64,000 nt of DNA from Sporosarcina sp. 6E9. GTDB lineage: Bacteria > Bacillota > Bacilli > Bacillales_A > Planococcaceae. The notes under the pieces are model-generated. The model was not told the origin of the DNA. It ran no database searches and saw only the letters and a list, made by a program, of their open reading frames with translations. Position numbers and translations under genes: made by a program. Where the stretch lies: positions 737,874 to 801,873 of the forward strand of contig NZ_JAGEMN010000001.1 of the NCBI RefSeq assembly GCF_017921835.1, written 5' to 3'. Shown here one piece after another: positions 1 through 8,237 of this stretch. Positions within the stretch are counted from its first letter, which is position 1; each line of letters opens with the position of its first letter.

Positions 1-1
1 A

Positions 2-616
2 TGCCAATATACAGACCACGGGCACTGCGGTGTTCTTGAAGACGGCTATGTATTAAATGACCAGTCGCTTGAATTATTGACGAAAACAGCAGTTAGCCAA
101 GCGAAAGCTGGCGCTGATATTATCGCGCCATCCAATATGATGGATGGATTTGTCGCGGCAATTCGTAAAGGCCTCGATGAAGCAGGATTTGTGAACATTC
201 CGATTATGTCGTATGCAGTAAAATATGCATCAGCTTATTACGGCCCATTCCGCGATGCGGCTCATTCATCACCACAATCAGGAGACCGTAAAACGTATCA
301 AATGGACCCGGCAAACCGACTGGAAGCAATTCGTGAAGCAGAAGCGGATGTTGAGGAAGGTGCAGATTTCTTAATCGTTAAACCGGCACTATCATATCTC
401 GACATCATGCGCGACGTGAAAAACAACTTCACATTGCCAGTCGTTGCCTACAATGTGAGCGGGGAATACGCGATGGTGAAAGCGGCAGCTCAAAATGGTT
501 GGATTAACGAACAAGAAATTGTTATTGAGACACTAACAAGTATGAAGCGTGCAGGTGCGGACTTAATTATGACGTACCATGCAAAAGATGCAGCGAAATG
601 GTTGGAGGGAAAATAA
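2..616 (+). CDS. hemB: Delta-aminolevulinic acid dehydratase (porphobilinogen synthase), 5' truncated
   Basis: The window opens inside this gene; 204 codons remain of about 324, and the N-terminal third lies outside. HemB condenses two 5-aminolevulinate molecules into porphobilinogen in cytosolic heme synthesis. The first visible residues include the zinc-site motif [10 protein letters not shown]. Further on are the two family lysines, in MSYAVKYAS and in [10 protein letters not shown] (the second being the Schiff-base lysine in known enzymes). The TAA stop at 614-616 is followed immediately by the start of hemL, so the two are co-transcribed as in B. subtilis hemAXCDBL. Identification is secure; the start is not visible. 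Confidence 0.97.
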   Translation, partial: CQYTDHGHCGVLEDGYVLNDQSLELLTKTAVSQAKAGADIIAPSNMMDGFVAAIRKGLDEAGFVNIPIMSYAVKYASAYYGPFRDAAHSSPQSGDRKTYQMDPANRLEAIREAEADVEEGADFLIVKPALSYLDIMRDVKNNFTLPVVAYNVSGEYAMVKAAAQNGWINEQEIVIETLTSMKRAGADLIMTYHAKDAAKWLEGK

Positions 617-1909
617 TTGGAGAAAAATTATACGAACTCGAAACAAGCGTTTGAAAAAGCAGTAGACTTAATGCCGGGCGGCGTGAACTCGCCGGTACGT
701 GCGTTTAAATCGGTGAATATGGATCCGATTTTCATGGAAAGCGGTAAAGGTGCAATGATTACGGATATTGACGGCAATGAATACATCGACTACGTGCTGT
801 CGTGGGGCCCACTAATTTTAGGTCACTCGGATCCAGATGTTGTTGAAGGTATTAAACGTGTTGCAGAAACGGGTTCAAGTTTCGGTGCACCGACATTGGC
901 TGAAAATGAGCTTGCGAAACTCGTTATTGACCGTGTACCATCGATTGAAATGGTACGCATGGTATCATCGGGTACAGAAGCGACAATGAGCGCACTTCGT
1001 CTTGCACGAGGCATTACAGGACGCAATATCATTTTGAAGTTTGAAGGATGCTACCACGGACACGGCGACTCTCTACTAATTAAAGCAGGCTCTGGCGTAG
1101 CGACGCTTGGACTTCCGGATAGCCCAGGTGTTCCCGAATCAGTTGCGAAAAATACGGTAACGGTTGCTTATAACGACCTTGAAAGCGTGAAGGTAGCGAT
1201 TGAGGAGTTCGGAGACGATCTTGCAGCAATCATTGTAGAGCCTGTTGCAGGAAATATGGGCGTTGTCCCACCAGAGCCAGGATTCCTAGAAGGTCTCCGT
1301 GAATTAACTACAGAAAATGGCTCCATGCTTATTTTTGATGAAGTTATGACAGGTTTCCGCGTAGGATATAACTGTGCGCAAGGTCATTTTGATGTTCAAC
1401 CGGATATTACTTGTCTTGGAAAAGTAATTGGCGGTGGACTACCAGTTGGTGCGTATGGTGCTTCTAGAGAAATCATGGAAAACGTTGCACCAGCAGGAAC
1501 TGTGTATCAAGCAGGTACATTGTCTGGTAACCCACTTGCGATGACTGCAGGTATTGAAACGTTGAAAAAATTGACGCCAGCATCTTATGATCATTTCATG
1601 AAACTAGGTGACCAACTTGAAACAGGTTTCCGCGCGGCCGCTGAAAAGTATAATATCCCGCACACAGTAAACCGTGCAGGTTCGATGATTGGTTTCTTCT
1701 TCACCAATGAAAAAGTTATCAATTACGATGCAGCTAAAACATCAGATCTTGAGTTGTTTGCGGATTACTACCGCTTAATGGCGGAAGAAGGTATCTTCTT
1801 ACCACCATCACAGTTCGAAGGTATGTTCATTTCAACTGCGCATACTGAGGAACATATTGCGAAAACGATTGAAGCATTCCATACAGTGTTTGCAAAGCTA
1901 GCGCGATAA
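617..1909 (+). CDS. hemL: Glutamate-1-semialdehyde 2,1-aminomutase
   Basis: PLP enzyme that converts glutamate-1-semialdehyde to 5-aminolevulinate, the C5-pathway step before HemB. The start is a TTG placed directly after the hemB stop, with GGAGGG at 605-610 inside the hemB end; no better in-frame ATG exists near. The 430-residue length matches the family. Visible motifs are the N-terminal [12 protein letters not shown], the PLP-pocket [19 protein letters not shown], and the Schiff-base lysine Lys269 in [10 protein letters not shown]. It is the last gene of the heme operon here and is followed by a strong hairpin terminator. A paralogue gsaB exists in some Bacilli, but position after hemB favours hemL. 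Confidence 0.97.
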   Translation: MEKNYTNSKQAFEKAVDLMPGGVNSPVRAFKSVNMDPIFMESGKGAMITDIDGNEYIDYVLSWGPLILGHSDPDVVEGIKRVAETGSSFGAPTLAENELAKLVIDRVPSIEMVRMVSSGTEATMSALRLARGITGRNIILKFEGCYHGHGDSLLIKAGSGVATLGLPDSPGVPESVAKNTVTVAYNDLESVKVAIEEFGDDLAAIIVEPVAGNMGVVPPEPGFLEGLRELTTENGSMLIFDEVMTGFRVGYNCAQGHFDVQPDITCLGKVIGGGLPVGAYGASREIMENVAPAGTVYQAGTLSGNPLAMTAGIETLKKLTPASYDHFMKLGDQLETGFRAAAEKYNIPHTVNRAGSMIGFFFTNEKVINYDAAKTSDLELFADYYRLMAEEGIFLPPSQFEGMFISTAHTEEHIAKTIEAFHTVFAKLAR

Positions 1910-1921
1910 TAATTAAATCGA

Positions 1922-1967
1922 TACCGGGTGCTTGGACAATTTATTGTTCCAATACCCGGTTTTTTCA
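1922..1967 (+). terminator. Rho-independent terminator of the heme operon
   Basis: A nearly complete inverted repeat (ACCGGGTgCTTGGACAAT paired with ATTGTTCCAAtACCCGGT) is followed by TTTTTTC, 13 bases after the hemL stop. Confidence 0.88.
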
Positions 1968-1998
1968 TGGATACCGTTAATTTGCGCTCCTTTTCATC

Positions 1999-2120
1999 AA
2001 ACGATCAATAAAACGGTTGAAACGACCAAAGCACATAGTCAAACGACTAAAGCGATAAATGAAACGACTATAAACAAATTCAAACGACTATAACCATCAT
2101 CGAAACGACTAAAGTGACTA
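1999..2120. repeat. Array of a degenerate AAACGACTA motif with a 21-bp period
   Basis: AAACGA(C/T)-type words start at 1999, 2020, 2041, 2062, 2082 and 2103, so spacings are 21, 21, 21, 20 and 21 bases. An off-register copy (AAACGGTTG) lies at 2011. The sequence between words is A/T-rich and only partly conserved (AAAGC or TAAAC after the word). There are no direct repeats of CRISPR length and no coding potential. The array lies in the gap after the hemL terminator and before an interspersed palindromic repeat. Function is unknown. A second array with another core word but the same period lies at 44541-44674. Confidence 0.7.
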
Positions 2121-2151
2121 AAAATCACCGGTTTTTAATCTCACCTATACC

Positions 2152-2279
2152 GTTGATTTCCGTTCCGGGCGGCGCTTTCCTGCGGGCGAGCGCCGAGCCG
2201 CTTCCCTCGCTACACTCAGTCCAGGGTCTCGTCTGTCTCGCTGATTCCGCGTGAGTCGCCGCCCTCCACTCCAATCAAC
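2152..2279 (+). repeat. Interspersed palindromic repeat, copy A (about 128 bp)
   Basis: The element is bounded by GTTGATT at the left and AATCAAC at the right and is much more GC-rich than its surroundings. The outer arms (GTTGATTTCC...GGGCGG and CCGCCCTCC...AATCAAC) are imperfect inverted repeats, and an inner stem is formed by GAGCGCCGAG and a CTCG-rich partner. Two more copies of nearly the same sequence occur at 35241-35370 (same orientation) and 45422-45550 (inverted). No ORF is credible. It looks like a MITE- or REP-like intergenic element; similar GC-rich repeats are common in Bacillaceae genomes, though I cannot search for this one. Confidence 0.8.
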
Positions 2280-2303
2280 TTTAATAATCTTCAAAAAGAT
2301 CCA

Positions 2304-2335
2304 GCGGGAGGCATCCACAAGCAACGAAGTGTTTT
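2304..2335 (+). repeat. Fragment of a second repeat family (3' end only)
   Basis: GCGGGAGGCATCCAC at 2304-2318 is identical to 35627-35641, and the bases after it (AAGCAACGAAGTG) resemble the CAGCGCCGAAGCG that follows there. Only the 3' end of the fuller element at 35551-35660 is present, 24 bp beyond copy A of the first repeat family. From 2336 to 2452 I see only AT-rich sequence upstream of the next gene. Confidence 0.6.
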
Positions 2336-2466
2336 TCAAAGAAGATTATAAATGCAGTCAATATATAATAGAATTTAACTTTATTTAATAAACTTCCCCA
2401 AAATCATCTTCTAACAACCAATCATCACGCATACAATTGTTTGTGAGGGAATAGGAGGAGAAAAAT

Positions 2467-3141
2467 ATGAAAACTGTACAATGGCAAATGAAAGAGGACT
2501 TTGTATTTCCAGAAGCGACGGGAACTCCAACAGGTACAGAGTCGGTCAGAGTAACGCCGAGGTTCACAATTGATCGCTCCAACGAAGCATCGGTCCGAAT
2601 GACTGGCATCTACCATCTAGCAGTGAATGTCCAATTTGACCTAGAAGCACCTAGAACTGAACAAGCAGAGTCTACAATATTAATTGACGACGTCGAGCTT
2701 AATGGAAATTTAGGCTATTTCGAATATGCAGTACCCTTTAATATTGATTTACCGCCCGAGGCAAATGATCCTTTAAACATCGTAACCGCCAATGCGCAAT
2801 GCGAGATGGAAGGACAAGGCGGGGTTGCAGTTATTTGGGAAGTGCAATGTTCTTACAGAGAAGTCATAGTTGTCCAAGAGGAAAGTGCTAGCCGCGAACA
2901 AATCGAGGCTAACGAGGCAGAATCACCTTCAAATGTTGAAGTTGCCGAAACAGAAGAAGTGGTTGAAGAAAAACCTGCACCAGAACACGCTGTGAAATAT
3001 GAAAACGTCTCGATTCCAGACGATGAAGACGATGAAACACTCTCATTTTTCTCTGGACTAGAAGACGGCGTTTCAACAACGCTTTTCCGTTCAAATAATG
3101 TTCCGGTGCAAAGCGAAAGCTATTCCTCCGAGAAAGCATAG
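2467..3141 (+). CDS. SpoVID-like spore coat morphogenesis protein, short form
   Basis: A 224-residue acidic protein at the spoVID position of the conserved hemL-spoVID-valS order. ATAGGAGG at 2451-2458 supports the ATG. Residues about 1-135 look beta-rich (strand-like stretches such as SVRVTPRFTI, MTGIYHLAVNVQFD, GYFEYAVPFNIDLP), which fits the N-terminal domain of SpoVID. Residues about 140-185 form a Glu-rich linker. SpoVID in B. subtilis (about 575 residues) localises the SafA-dependent coat and ends in a LysM domain; here there is no LysM domain and the protein is less than half that length. The call rests on position plus domain style, not on a decisive motif. It could instead be an unrelated coat protein. 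Confidence 0.55.
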   Translation: MKTVQWQMKEDFVFPEATGTPTGTESVRVTPRFTIDRSNEASVRMTGIYHLAVNVQFDLEAPRTEQAESTILIDDVELNGNLGYFEYAVPFNIDLPPEANDPLNIVTANAQCEMEGQGGVAVIWEVQCSYREVIVVQEESASREQIEANEAESPSNVEVAETEEVVEEKPAPEHAVKYENVSIPDDEDDETLSFFSGLEDGVSTTLFRSNNVPVQSESYSSEKA

Positions 3142-3282
3142 TAATAGAAAATCGCCGGCAGTCGGGACGATCAACATGCGAATTAATTGAAAAACGGCGA
3201 TCGGAATAATAATGGTTTTCGCGTAAAACCTGCATTTCCGTAGCCAGGGTGGCAGTAAATATGGATTATACCCTTTTCTCAT
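3091..3282 (-). CDS. Small hydrophobic membrane protein of unknown function
   Basis: A 63-residue protein on the reverse strand, converging on and overlapping the last 51 bases of the SpoVID-like gene. The ATG at 3282 is preceded by a good ribosome site (AAAGGA, about 9 bases upstream). It starts with a basic, Pro-rich segment (MRKGYNPYLLPPWLRKCR) and then has two hydrophobic stretches, about residues 23-40 and 44-56, consistent with one or two membrane spans. I recognise no family. The ribosome site, the clean topology and the otherwise empty gap argue that it is real; the overlap with a coding tail keeps confidence moderate. Confidence 0.5.
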   Translation of the reverse strand: MRKGYNPYLLPPWLRKCRFYAKTIIIPIAVFQLIRMLIVPTAGDFLLLCFLGGIAFALHRNII

Positions 3283-3305
3283 AACACAATCCTTTCGTGA
3301 TTTAC

Positions 3306-3335
3306 TTGACGTACACGCCAGTATTCCTATATAAT
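3306..3335 (+). promoter_or_regulatory. SigA-type promoter for the valS T-box transcript
   Basis: TTGACG at 3306-3311, an 18-base spacer, then a consensus TATAAT at 3330-3335. Transcription from here would produce the whole T-box leader. Confidence 0.75.
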
Positions 3336-3344
3336 CAATTCAAC

Positions 3345-3602
3345 TGCATATTGATGCGATGAACGGGAATAGTACGTGACATAATTTTCTAAAGAGAGGG
3401 TGCCAATGGTGAGAGGCCCTGTAAACGATGCACAGAATGTCCCCCGTGAGCAGTTTCCATGAACAGGATTGATCTTCATTAGTGGAAACCGGTTTGAAGC
3501 CGTTATACAAGTATGAGGTGTACATTTTTTTGCTGTGCACAAATAAAGGTGGTACCGCGAACAACTCCTTCGTCCTTTTTTAAGACGAATGGAGTTTTTT
3601 TG
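3345..3602 (+). promoter_or_regulatory. T-box riboswitch (tRNA-Val sensing) upstream of valS
   Basis: The conserved T-box core AAGGTGGTACCGCG lies at 3546-3559. The leader carries an AGTA element near 3371 in the Stem I region and a GTC triplet at 3439-3441 in a GAAtGTC context that would serve as a valine specifier. An intrinsic terminator follows (AACTCCTTCGTC at 3563-3574 pairing with GACGAATGGAGTT, then T7). Uncharged tRNA-Val should stabilise the antiterminator and let transcription enter valS. The specifier assignment is inferred from position; the core motif and terminator are seen directly. Confidence 0.93.
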
Positions 3603-3631
3603 TTCCAAAAAATATTGAGGAGGAACTAATC

Positions 3632-6283
3632 ATGTCAACTGAAGATAAAGAATTATCAATGCCTACTAAATACGAACCCGGGACAATTGAAAATGGTCGT
3701 TACCAATGGTGGCTAGAAGGAAAGTACTTTGAAGCCCAACCAGAAAGCGGGAAAGAGTCTTATACAATCGTCATTCCGCCTCCGAACGTAACAGGTGTAT
3801 TGCATCTCGGGCATGCCTGGGATACGACACTCCAAGATATTTTAACGCGCATGAAACGCATGCAAGGGTATGATGCCTTATGGCTTCCAGGAATGGACCA
3901 TGCAGGAATTGCGACGCAAGCACGTGTTGAGGCACGTCTTCGTTCAGAAGGAAAATCACGCTATGATTTAGGACGCGAAAAATTCATCGAAGAAACATGG
4001 AATTGGAAAGAAGAATACGCTTCCCATATCCGTGAACAATGGGCGAAACTAGGTCTTGGTCTTGATTACACGCGCGAACGTTTCACATTAGACAAAGGAT
4101 TATCAGAAGCGGTTCAAGAAGTCTTTATCAAACTTTACAATAAAGGGCTAATTTACCGCGGTGAATACATTATTAACTGGGATCCGAAAACAAAAACGGC
4201 TTTATCTGATATTGAAGTTATCCACCAAGATGTGCAGGGTGCATTCTATCATATGCGTTACCCACTAACAGATGGCACTGGCAGCATTGAAATTGCGACG
4301 ACGCGTCCTGAAACGATGCTCGGCGATACTGCGGTTGCGGTTCACCCTGAAGATGAGCGTTATAAACATTTAATCGGTAAAACAGTGACACTTCCAATCG
4401 TTGGACGTGAAATTGAAATTATTGCCGATGATTATGTGGATATGGAATTTGGAAGCGGGGCGGTTAAAATCACGCCAGCGCATGATCCGAATGACTTTGA
4501 AATCGGAAACCGTCACAACTTAGAACGCGTTCTCGTGATGAATGAGGACGGAACGATGAATGAGCTCGCTGGTAAATATAAAGACATGGACCGTTTTGAA
4601 TGTCGAAAAGAAATCGTCAGAGACCTTCAAGAAATGGGTGTTCTGTTTGAAATCGAAGAACATCTCCACTCAGTCGGTCATTCTGAACGAAGCGGCGCGG
4701 TAGTTGAACCGTATCTATCAACGCAATGGTTTGTTAAGATGAAACCACTTGCGGATGCATCAATTGACCTTCAAAAAGGAGAAGGAAAAGTTAATTTCGT
4801 TCCAAATCGTTTTGAAAACACATACCTCAGATGGATGGAAAATATCCACGACTGGTGTATTTCACGTCAACTTTGGTGGGGACACAGAATTCCAGCTTGG
4901 TACCATAAAGAGACAGGCGAGGTTCACGTTGGAAGTGAACCTCCAGCGGACATAGAAAACTGGAAACAAGATGAAGATGTCCTAGATACTTGGTTCTCAT
5001 CTGCGTTATGGCCATTTTCAACAATGGGTTGGCCTGATTTGGACAACGAAGAATTCAAACGCTATTACCCGACAAATGCACTTATTACAGGATATGATAT
5101 TATCGCATTCTGGGTGTCACGCATGATTTTCCAAGCACTCGAATTTACAGGAGAACGTCCATTTGAAGATGTGTTAATCCATGGTCTCGTTCGAGATTCT
5201 GAAGGCAGAAAAATGTCGAAATCACTCGACAATGGAATCGATCCGATGGAAGTCATCGAGAAATACGGTGCAGACGCACTTCGTTATACACTTTCAACAG
5301 GCGCATCACCAGGGCAAGACATCCGCTTCTCCATGGATAAAGTTGAATCCAACTGGAACTTTGCCAATAAAATCTGGAACGCATCCCGTTTCGCGCTGAT
5401 GAATATGGACGGAATGACCTATGATGAAATCGATTTATCAGGCGAAAAATCCGTTGCAGACACATGGATCTTAACGCGTTTAAACGAAACCATCGAGCAA
5501 GTAACAAATCTTGCTGATAAGTACGAGTTCGGCGAAGTAGGCCGTGCACTTTACACATTCATTTGGGATGATTTCTGTGATTGGTACATCGAAATGGCGA
5601 AACTGCCATTATACGGCGAAGATGAAGCAGCGAAAAAGATGACGCGTTCAGTACTCGCGTATGTTCTAGACAATACAATGCGTCTTCTACACCCGTTCAT
5701 GCCATTCATCACCGAAGAAATCTGGCAGAACCTACCACACGAAGGCGAATCAATTACAATCGCGCCGTGGCCAACAGTTGATGAGTCCTTGTCGAATAAA
5801 GAGCGTGCATCTGACATGAAATTGCTGATGGACATCATTCGTTCTGTTCGAAACATCCGTGCAGAAGTGAATACGCCAATGAGCAAAGAAGTTCCGCTCT
5901 ATATTTCAACAAGAGACGATAAAACAGCTGAGATTTTCGAAACGAACCGAAAATACATCGAGCGTTTCTGTAATCCTAAACCATTAACAATCGGTAAAGG
6001 AATTGCAGCACCAGGCAAAACAATGTCAGCAGTCATTACAGGTGCTGAGTTGTTCTTACCACTTGAAGGCTTGTTGAATATTGACGAAGAACTAGCACGT
6101 TTAGCAAAAGAGTTGAAGAAATGGGAAAGTGAAGTCAAACTTGTCCAAGGCAAACTCGCGAACGAACGCTTCGTCAACAATGCACCAGAAGCTGTAGTAG
6201 CGGAAGAACGTGCAAAAGAAAAAGATTATCTCGAAAAATACGCGACTGTTGAGAAGCGTATGAAAGAATTGAAAGAGATTTAA
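3632..6283 (+). CDS. valS: Valyl-tRNA synthetase
   Basis: Class Ia aminoacyl-tRNA synthetase that charges tRNA-Val, 883 residues. ATG at 3632 is preceded by GAGGAGG. The HIGH signature appears as HLGH at residues 58-61 and the KMSKS loop at 527-531. The CP1 editing domain lies between them ([15 protein letters not shown] and HDPNDFEIG are typical). The anticodon-binding alpha-helical domain follows, and the last about 65 residues form the tRNA-binding coiled coil ([17 protein letters not shown]). It is controlled by the T-box immediately upstream. Downstream, its natural terminator appears to be split by an insertion sequence. Confidence 0.98.
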   Translation: MSTEDKELSMPTKYEPGTIENGRYQWWLEGKYFEAQPESGKESYTIVIPPPNVTGVLHLGHAWDTTLQDILTRMKRMQGYDALWLPGMDHAGIATQARVEARLRSEGKSRYDLGREKFIEETWNWKEEYASHIREQWAKLGLGLDYTRERFTLDKGLSEAVQEVFIKLYNKGLIYRGEYIINWDPKTKTALSDIEVIHQDVQGAFYHMRYPLTDGTGSIEIATTRPETMLGDTAVAVHPEDERYKHLIGKTVTLPIVGREIEIIADDYVDMEFGSGAVKITPAHDPNDFEIGNRHNLERVLVMNEDGTMNELAGKYKDMDRFECRKEIVRDLQEMGVLFEIEEHLHSVGHSERSGAVVEPYLSTQWFVKMKPLADASIDLQKGEGKVNFVPNRFENTYLRWMENIHDWCISRQLWWGHRIPAWYHKETGEVHVGSEPPADIENWKQDEDVLDTWFSSALWPFSTMGWPDLDNEEFKRYYPTNALITGYDIIAFWVSRMIFQALEFTGERPFEDVLIHGLVRDSEGRKMSKSLDNGIDPMEVIEKYGADALRYTLSTGASPGQDIRFSMDKVESNWNFANKIWNASRFALMNMDGMTYDEIDLSGEKSVADTWILTRLNETIEQVTNLADKYEFGEVGRALYTFIWDDFCDWYIEMAKLPLYGEDEAAKKMTRSVLAYVLDNTMRLLHPFMPFITEEIWQNLPHEGESITIAPWPTVDESLSNKERASDMKLLMDIIRSVRNIRAEVNTPMSKEVPLYISTRDDKTAEIFETNRKYIERFCNPKPLTIGKGIAAPGKTMSAVITGAELFLPLEGLLNIDEELARLAKELKKWESEVKLVQGKLANERFVNNAPEAVVAEERAKEKDYLEKYATVEKRMKELKEI

Positions 6284-6293
6284 TATCGACATT

Positions 6294-6306
6294 AAACACC
6301 CTATTG
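6294..6306 (+). terminator. Left half of the interrupted valS terminator stem
   Basis: AAACACCCTATTG lies 11 bases after the valS stop. Its exact reverse complement CAATAGGGTGTTT, followed by TTG and more T-rich sequence, lies at 7593-7605 beyond the insertion sequence. Joined together the two halves would make a 13-bp stem with a short loop and a T tract, i.e. a normal intrinsic terminator. Confidence 0.65.
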
Positions 6307-6404
6307 GAATTTGCACTGACCTAAAAAAATGAGACAAAATAAAACACCTTTCGTTGAAAAACGGGTATAGATACCCAACTAAACAACGTGGAGGTGTTTT
6401 TTCT

Positions 6405-6722
6405 ATGGGAACAAGAGTAAGTTATCCCATTGAAGTAAAAATGAAGGCGATAGAAATGCGGTTAGCTGGAGTGCCCGTAAAAGAAGTTATGGATGAATTA
6501 AATATTAGAAATTATACGCAGCTTAAAACATGGATGCGGTGGTATCGAAACGGAGAACTATTCCGTCTTAAGCAACCTGTTGGTAAGCAATATGCCTACG
6601 GCAAAGGACCCGAATATGAAAATGAAACAGCCAGTCTACTGGCAGAAAACCGTTTTTTGAAACAACAGATTGAAGTATTAAAAAAGTACGCGGAATTGGA
6701 AAGGAGGTGGAACCAAAAATAG
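6405..6722 (+). CDS. IS3-family transposase OrfA (DNA-binding subunit)
   Basis: A 105-residue helix-turn-helix protein. The ATG at 6405 has GGAGGTG about 9 bases upstream, better supported than the in-frame ATG at 6354, which has no ribosome site. It contains a typical OrfA helix-turn-helix (MKAIEMRLAGVPVKEVMDE, then a Trp-rich recognition region TWMRWYRNGE) and a C-terminal leucine-zipper-like helix (LLAENRFLKQQIEVLKKYAEL). It overlaps orfB by 16 bases in the -1 frame. A run AAAAA at 6715-6719, just before its TAG stop and downstream of an AGGAGG, is a plausible frameshift window producing OrfAB. Confidence 0.88.
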   Translation: MGTRVSYPIEVKMKAIEMRLAGVPVKEVMDELNIRNYTQLKTWMRWYRNGELFRLKQPVGKQYAYGKGPEYENETASLLAENRFLKQQIEVLKKYAELERRWNQK

Positions 6723-7546
6723 TTTTACGATTAGTGGATGAATTAAAAGGATCTATGCCAATAGGTGAAGTATGTCATCATTTGGGCGTAAGTCGCTCAT
6801 CGTATTATCGGTGGAAGAAAGATGCAGACAAACTGACACCAAAGGAGGAACGCAACCAACAAATTGGCTTCTTATGCAAGAAACACAAATTTAGATATGG
6901 ATACCGGAAGATAGCTGACTTGTACCCTGGAGCCTGTAAGAAGACGGTTCAGCGAGTTATGCAACAATACGGTTGGCAATGCCGAGTGAAGGTTAAAAAA
7001 CGCAAGCGAACCGGGCAACCCGCATATGTCGCACCGAATTTGTTGGAGCGTGACTTTTCCGCGACTCGGCCACTAGAAAAGCTACTTACTGATATTACGT
7101 ACTTGCCCTTCGGGCAATCAATGATGTATCTTTCAAGTATCTTTGATGTTTTTAATGGAGAGATCGTGGCGCGGATCGTTGGGTTCACTCAGGACACCGC
7201 GTTTGTCCTTGATACCTTAAATCAATTACCTGACTTGCCGGAAGACTGTATATTGCATTGTGATCAAGGTTCGGTTTACACATCTTATGCCTATCAGAGG
7301 GCAGTCAAAAAAAAAGGAATTACCATGAGCATGTCCAGAAAAGGCACGCCAGCAGATAATTCCCCAATTGAAACGTTTCATTCCTCGCTAAAGTCTGAAA
7401 CGTTCTATCTCGACGATATCTTTCGCACAACCAATGCAAGAGTGATACAAATCGTCGAAGAGTACATTGACTATTATAACAATATCCGAATTCAAACGAA
7501 ACTAAACAGCCAGTCACCGGTACAATTCCGTCAACTGGCTGCATAA
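6707..7546 (+). CDS. IS3-family transposase OrfB (DDE integrase catalytic subunit)
   Basis: A 279-residue open frame with an N-terminal HTH_21-type segment (SSYYRWKK; HKFRYGYRKI) and an rve-family DDE catalytic core. The acidic residues lie in LLTDITYLPFG, LHCDQGSVYTS and NSPIETFHSSLKSE. A conserved K/R follows the Glu by about 7 residues. The nominal GTG start at 6707 abuts the AGGAG, too close for normal initiation, so this frame is probably reached mainly by -1 frameshifting from orfA. No stop or frameshift disrupts the frame, so the element could be active. Confidence 0.9.
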   Translation: MEPKIVLRLVDELKGSMPIGEVCHHLGVSRSSYYRWKKDADKLTPKEERNQQIGFLCKKHKFRYGYRKIADLYPGACKKTVQRVMQQYGWQCRVKVKKRKRTGQPAYVAPNLLERDFSATRPLEKLLTDITYLPFGQSMMYLSSIFDVFNGEIVARIVGFTQDTAFVLDTLNQLPDLPEDCILHCDQGSVYTSYAYQRAVKKKGITMSMSRKGTPADNSPIETFHSSLKSETFYLDDIFRTTNARVIQIVEEYIDYYNNIRIQTKLNSQSPVQFRQLAA

Positions 7547-7592
7547 TAAGGTGTTTTCTTAATGTCTCAAAAAAGTTAGTCAGTGCCATTTT

Positions 7593-7610
7593 CAATAGGG
7601 TGTTTTTGTG
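7593..7610 (+). terminator. Right half of the interrupted valS terminator stem with T tract
   Basis: CAATAGGGTGTTTTTGTG is the partner of 6294-6306. Bases 7611-7775 that follow are AT-rich and hold no gene; they lie upstream of the first pseudopilin gene. Confidence 0.6.
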
Positions 7611-7775
7611 TGATTTTTGTCGTATTATCAAAGTTGTTGGAATACCATAGTGAATCCTTTTTGCTAAAAATTACTATTCTGTGATACAGTTTACTTATAT
7701 TAGTTAAATATAATCGGTCTGACATGAAAGTAATAGATTAGAAATTTGTACATATTGGAGAAAAGGATGGTAAAT

Positions 7776-8237
7776 ATGGGAATATTCAAATTAAAGTGGA
7801 AAGCAAATGAAAAAGGAATTTCTTTAGTTGAGGTGCTTGCTTCAATCGTTATATTAACCTTACTATTAACCACTTTTTTAATGATGTTTGTCCAATCAGC
7901 CAAAACTAATAAAAAGTCAGAAGAAATCATAGATGCAACTTATATTGCACAGACGGAAATGGAAAATATATATGCTGTTAGTAGAAATCCAGATTTTATC
8001 GATAGGAAAACGGCTATGAAATCGCTATATCAATTTGATGAAATAAAAAAACATTATTATACGAATAAAAATAATATGTATATTGAAGTTAGATTTAAGG
8101 ATGTAAAGCTGGAAGAAGAAAAAATAATTGACGACTTAATAGGTATTATTGTGGTTGTACGAGAAAGTCAAAATGATGAAAAAGTCCAAGCCCAAATGGA
8201 AACAATTTTATATTGGGAGGCGGATGTGGATGAATAA
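7776..8237 (+). CDS. PilV-like pseudopilin (minor type IV pilin), forward cassette
   Basis: A 153-residue class III signal peptide protein. The prepilin peptidase site is G14|ISLVEVL with Glu at mature position 5, followed by a hydrophobic helix of about 22 residues and a short soluble domain. ATG at 7776 (AAAAGGA 8 bases upstream) is preferred; ATGs at 7767 and 7746 are in frame. It is the first of three overlapping genes. Codon use is very AT-rich compared with valS or folC. Its N-terminal half resembles the reverse-strand gene at 14383-14793, so the two cassettes are probably paralogous. Family-level call (PilV/GspI-like) rests on gene order and N-terminus only. Confidence 0.75.
   Translation: MGIFKLKWKANEKGISLVEVLASIVILTLLLTTFLMMFVQSAKTNKKSEEIIDATYIAQTEMENIYAVSRNPDFIDRKTAMKSLYQFDEIKKHYYTNKNNMYIEVRFKDVKLEEEKIIDDLIGIIVVVRESQNDEKVQAQMETILYWEADVDE

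Larger units (their letters stand above)
6312..7587 (+). mobile_element. IS3-family insertion sequence (about 1.28 kb), apparently intact
   Basis: Two overlapping transposase frames are flanked by imperfect terminal inverted repeats of about 40 bp (TGCACTGACC... TGAGACA ... AAAACACCTT at the left, its counterpart at 7548-7587 at the right). A 3-bp direct repeat ATT lies at 6309-6311 and 7588-7590, consistent with the 3-bp duplications of the IS3 family. Exact ends are uncertain by one or two bases because the two termini differ there. The element lies between the two halves of a palindrome that looks like the valS terminator. Confidence 0.88.

Noticed and set aside
1999-2120. Possible CRISPR array
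   Set aside because: The repeated word is only 8-9 bases, spacers are about 12 bases, and no cas gene is nearby.
2145-2339. 64-codon reverse frame in repeat copy A
   Set aside because: Composition is that of the GC-rich repeat; no ribosome site or domain.
6354-6404. Longer start for the IS orfA
   Set aside because: The ATG lies within the terminal inverted repeat region with no ribosome site; ATG 6405 has GGAGGTG.
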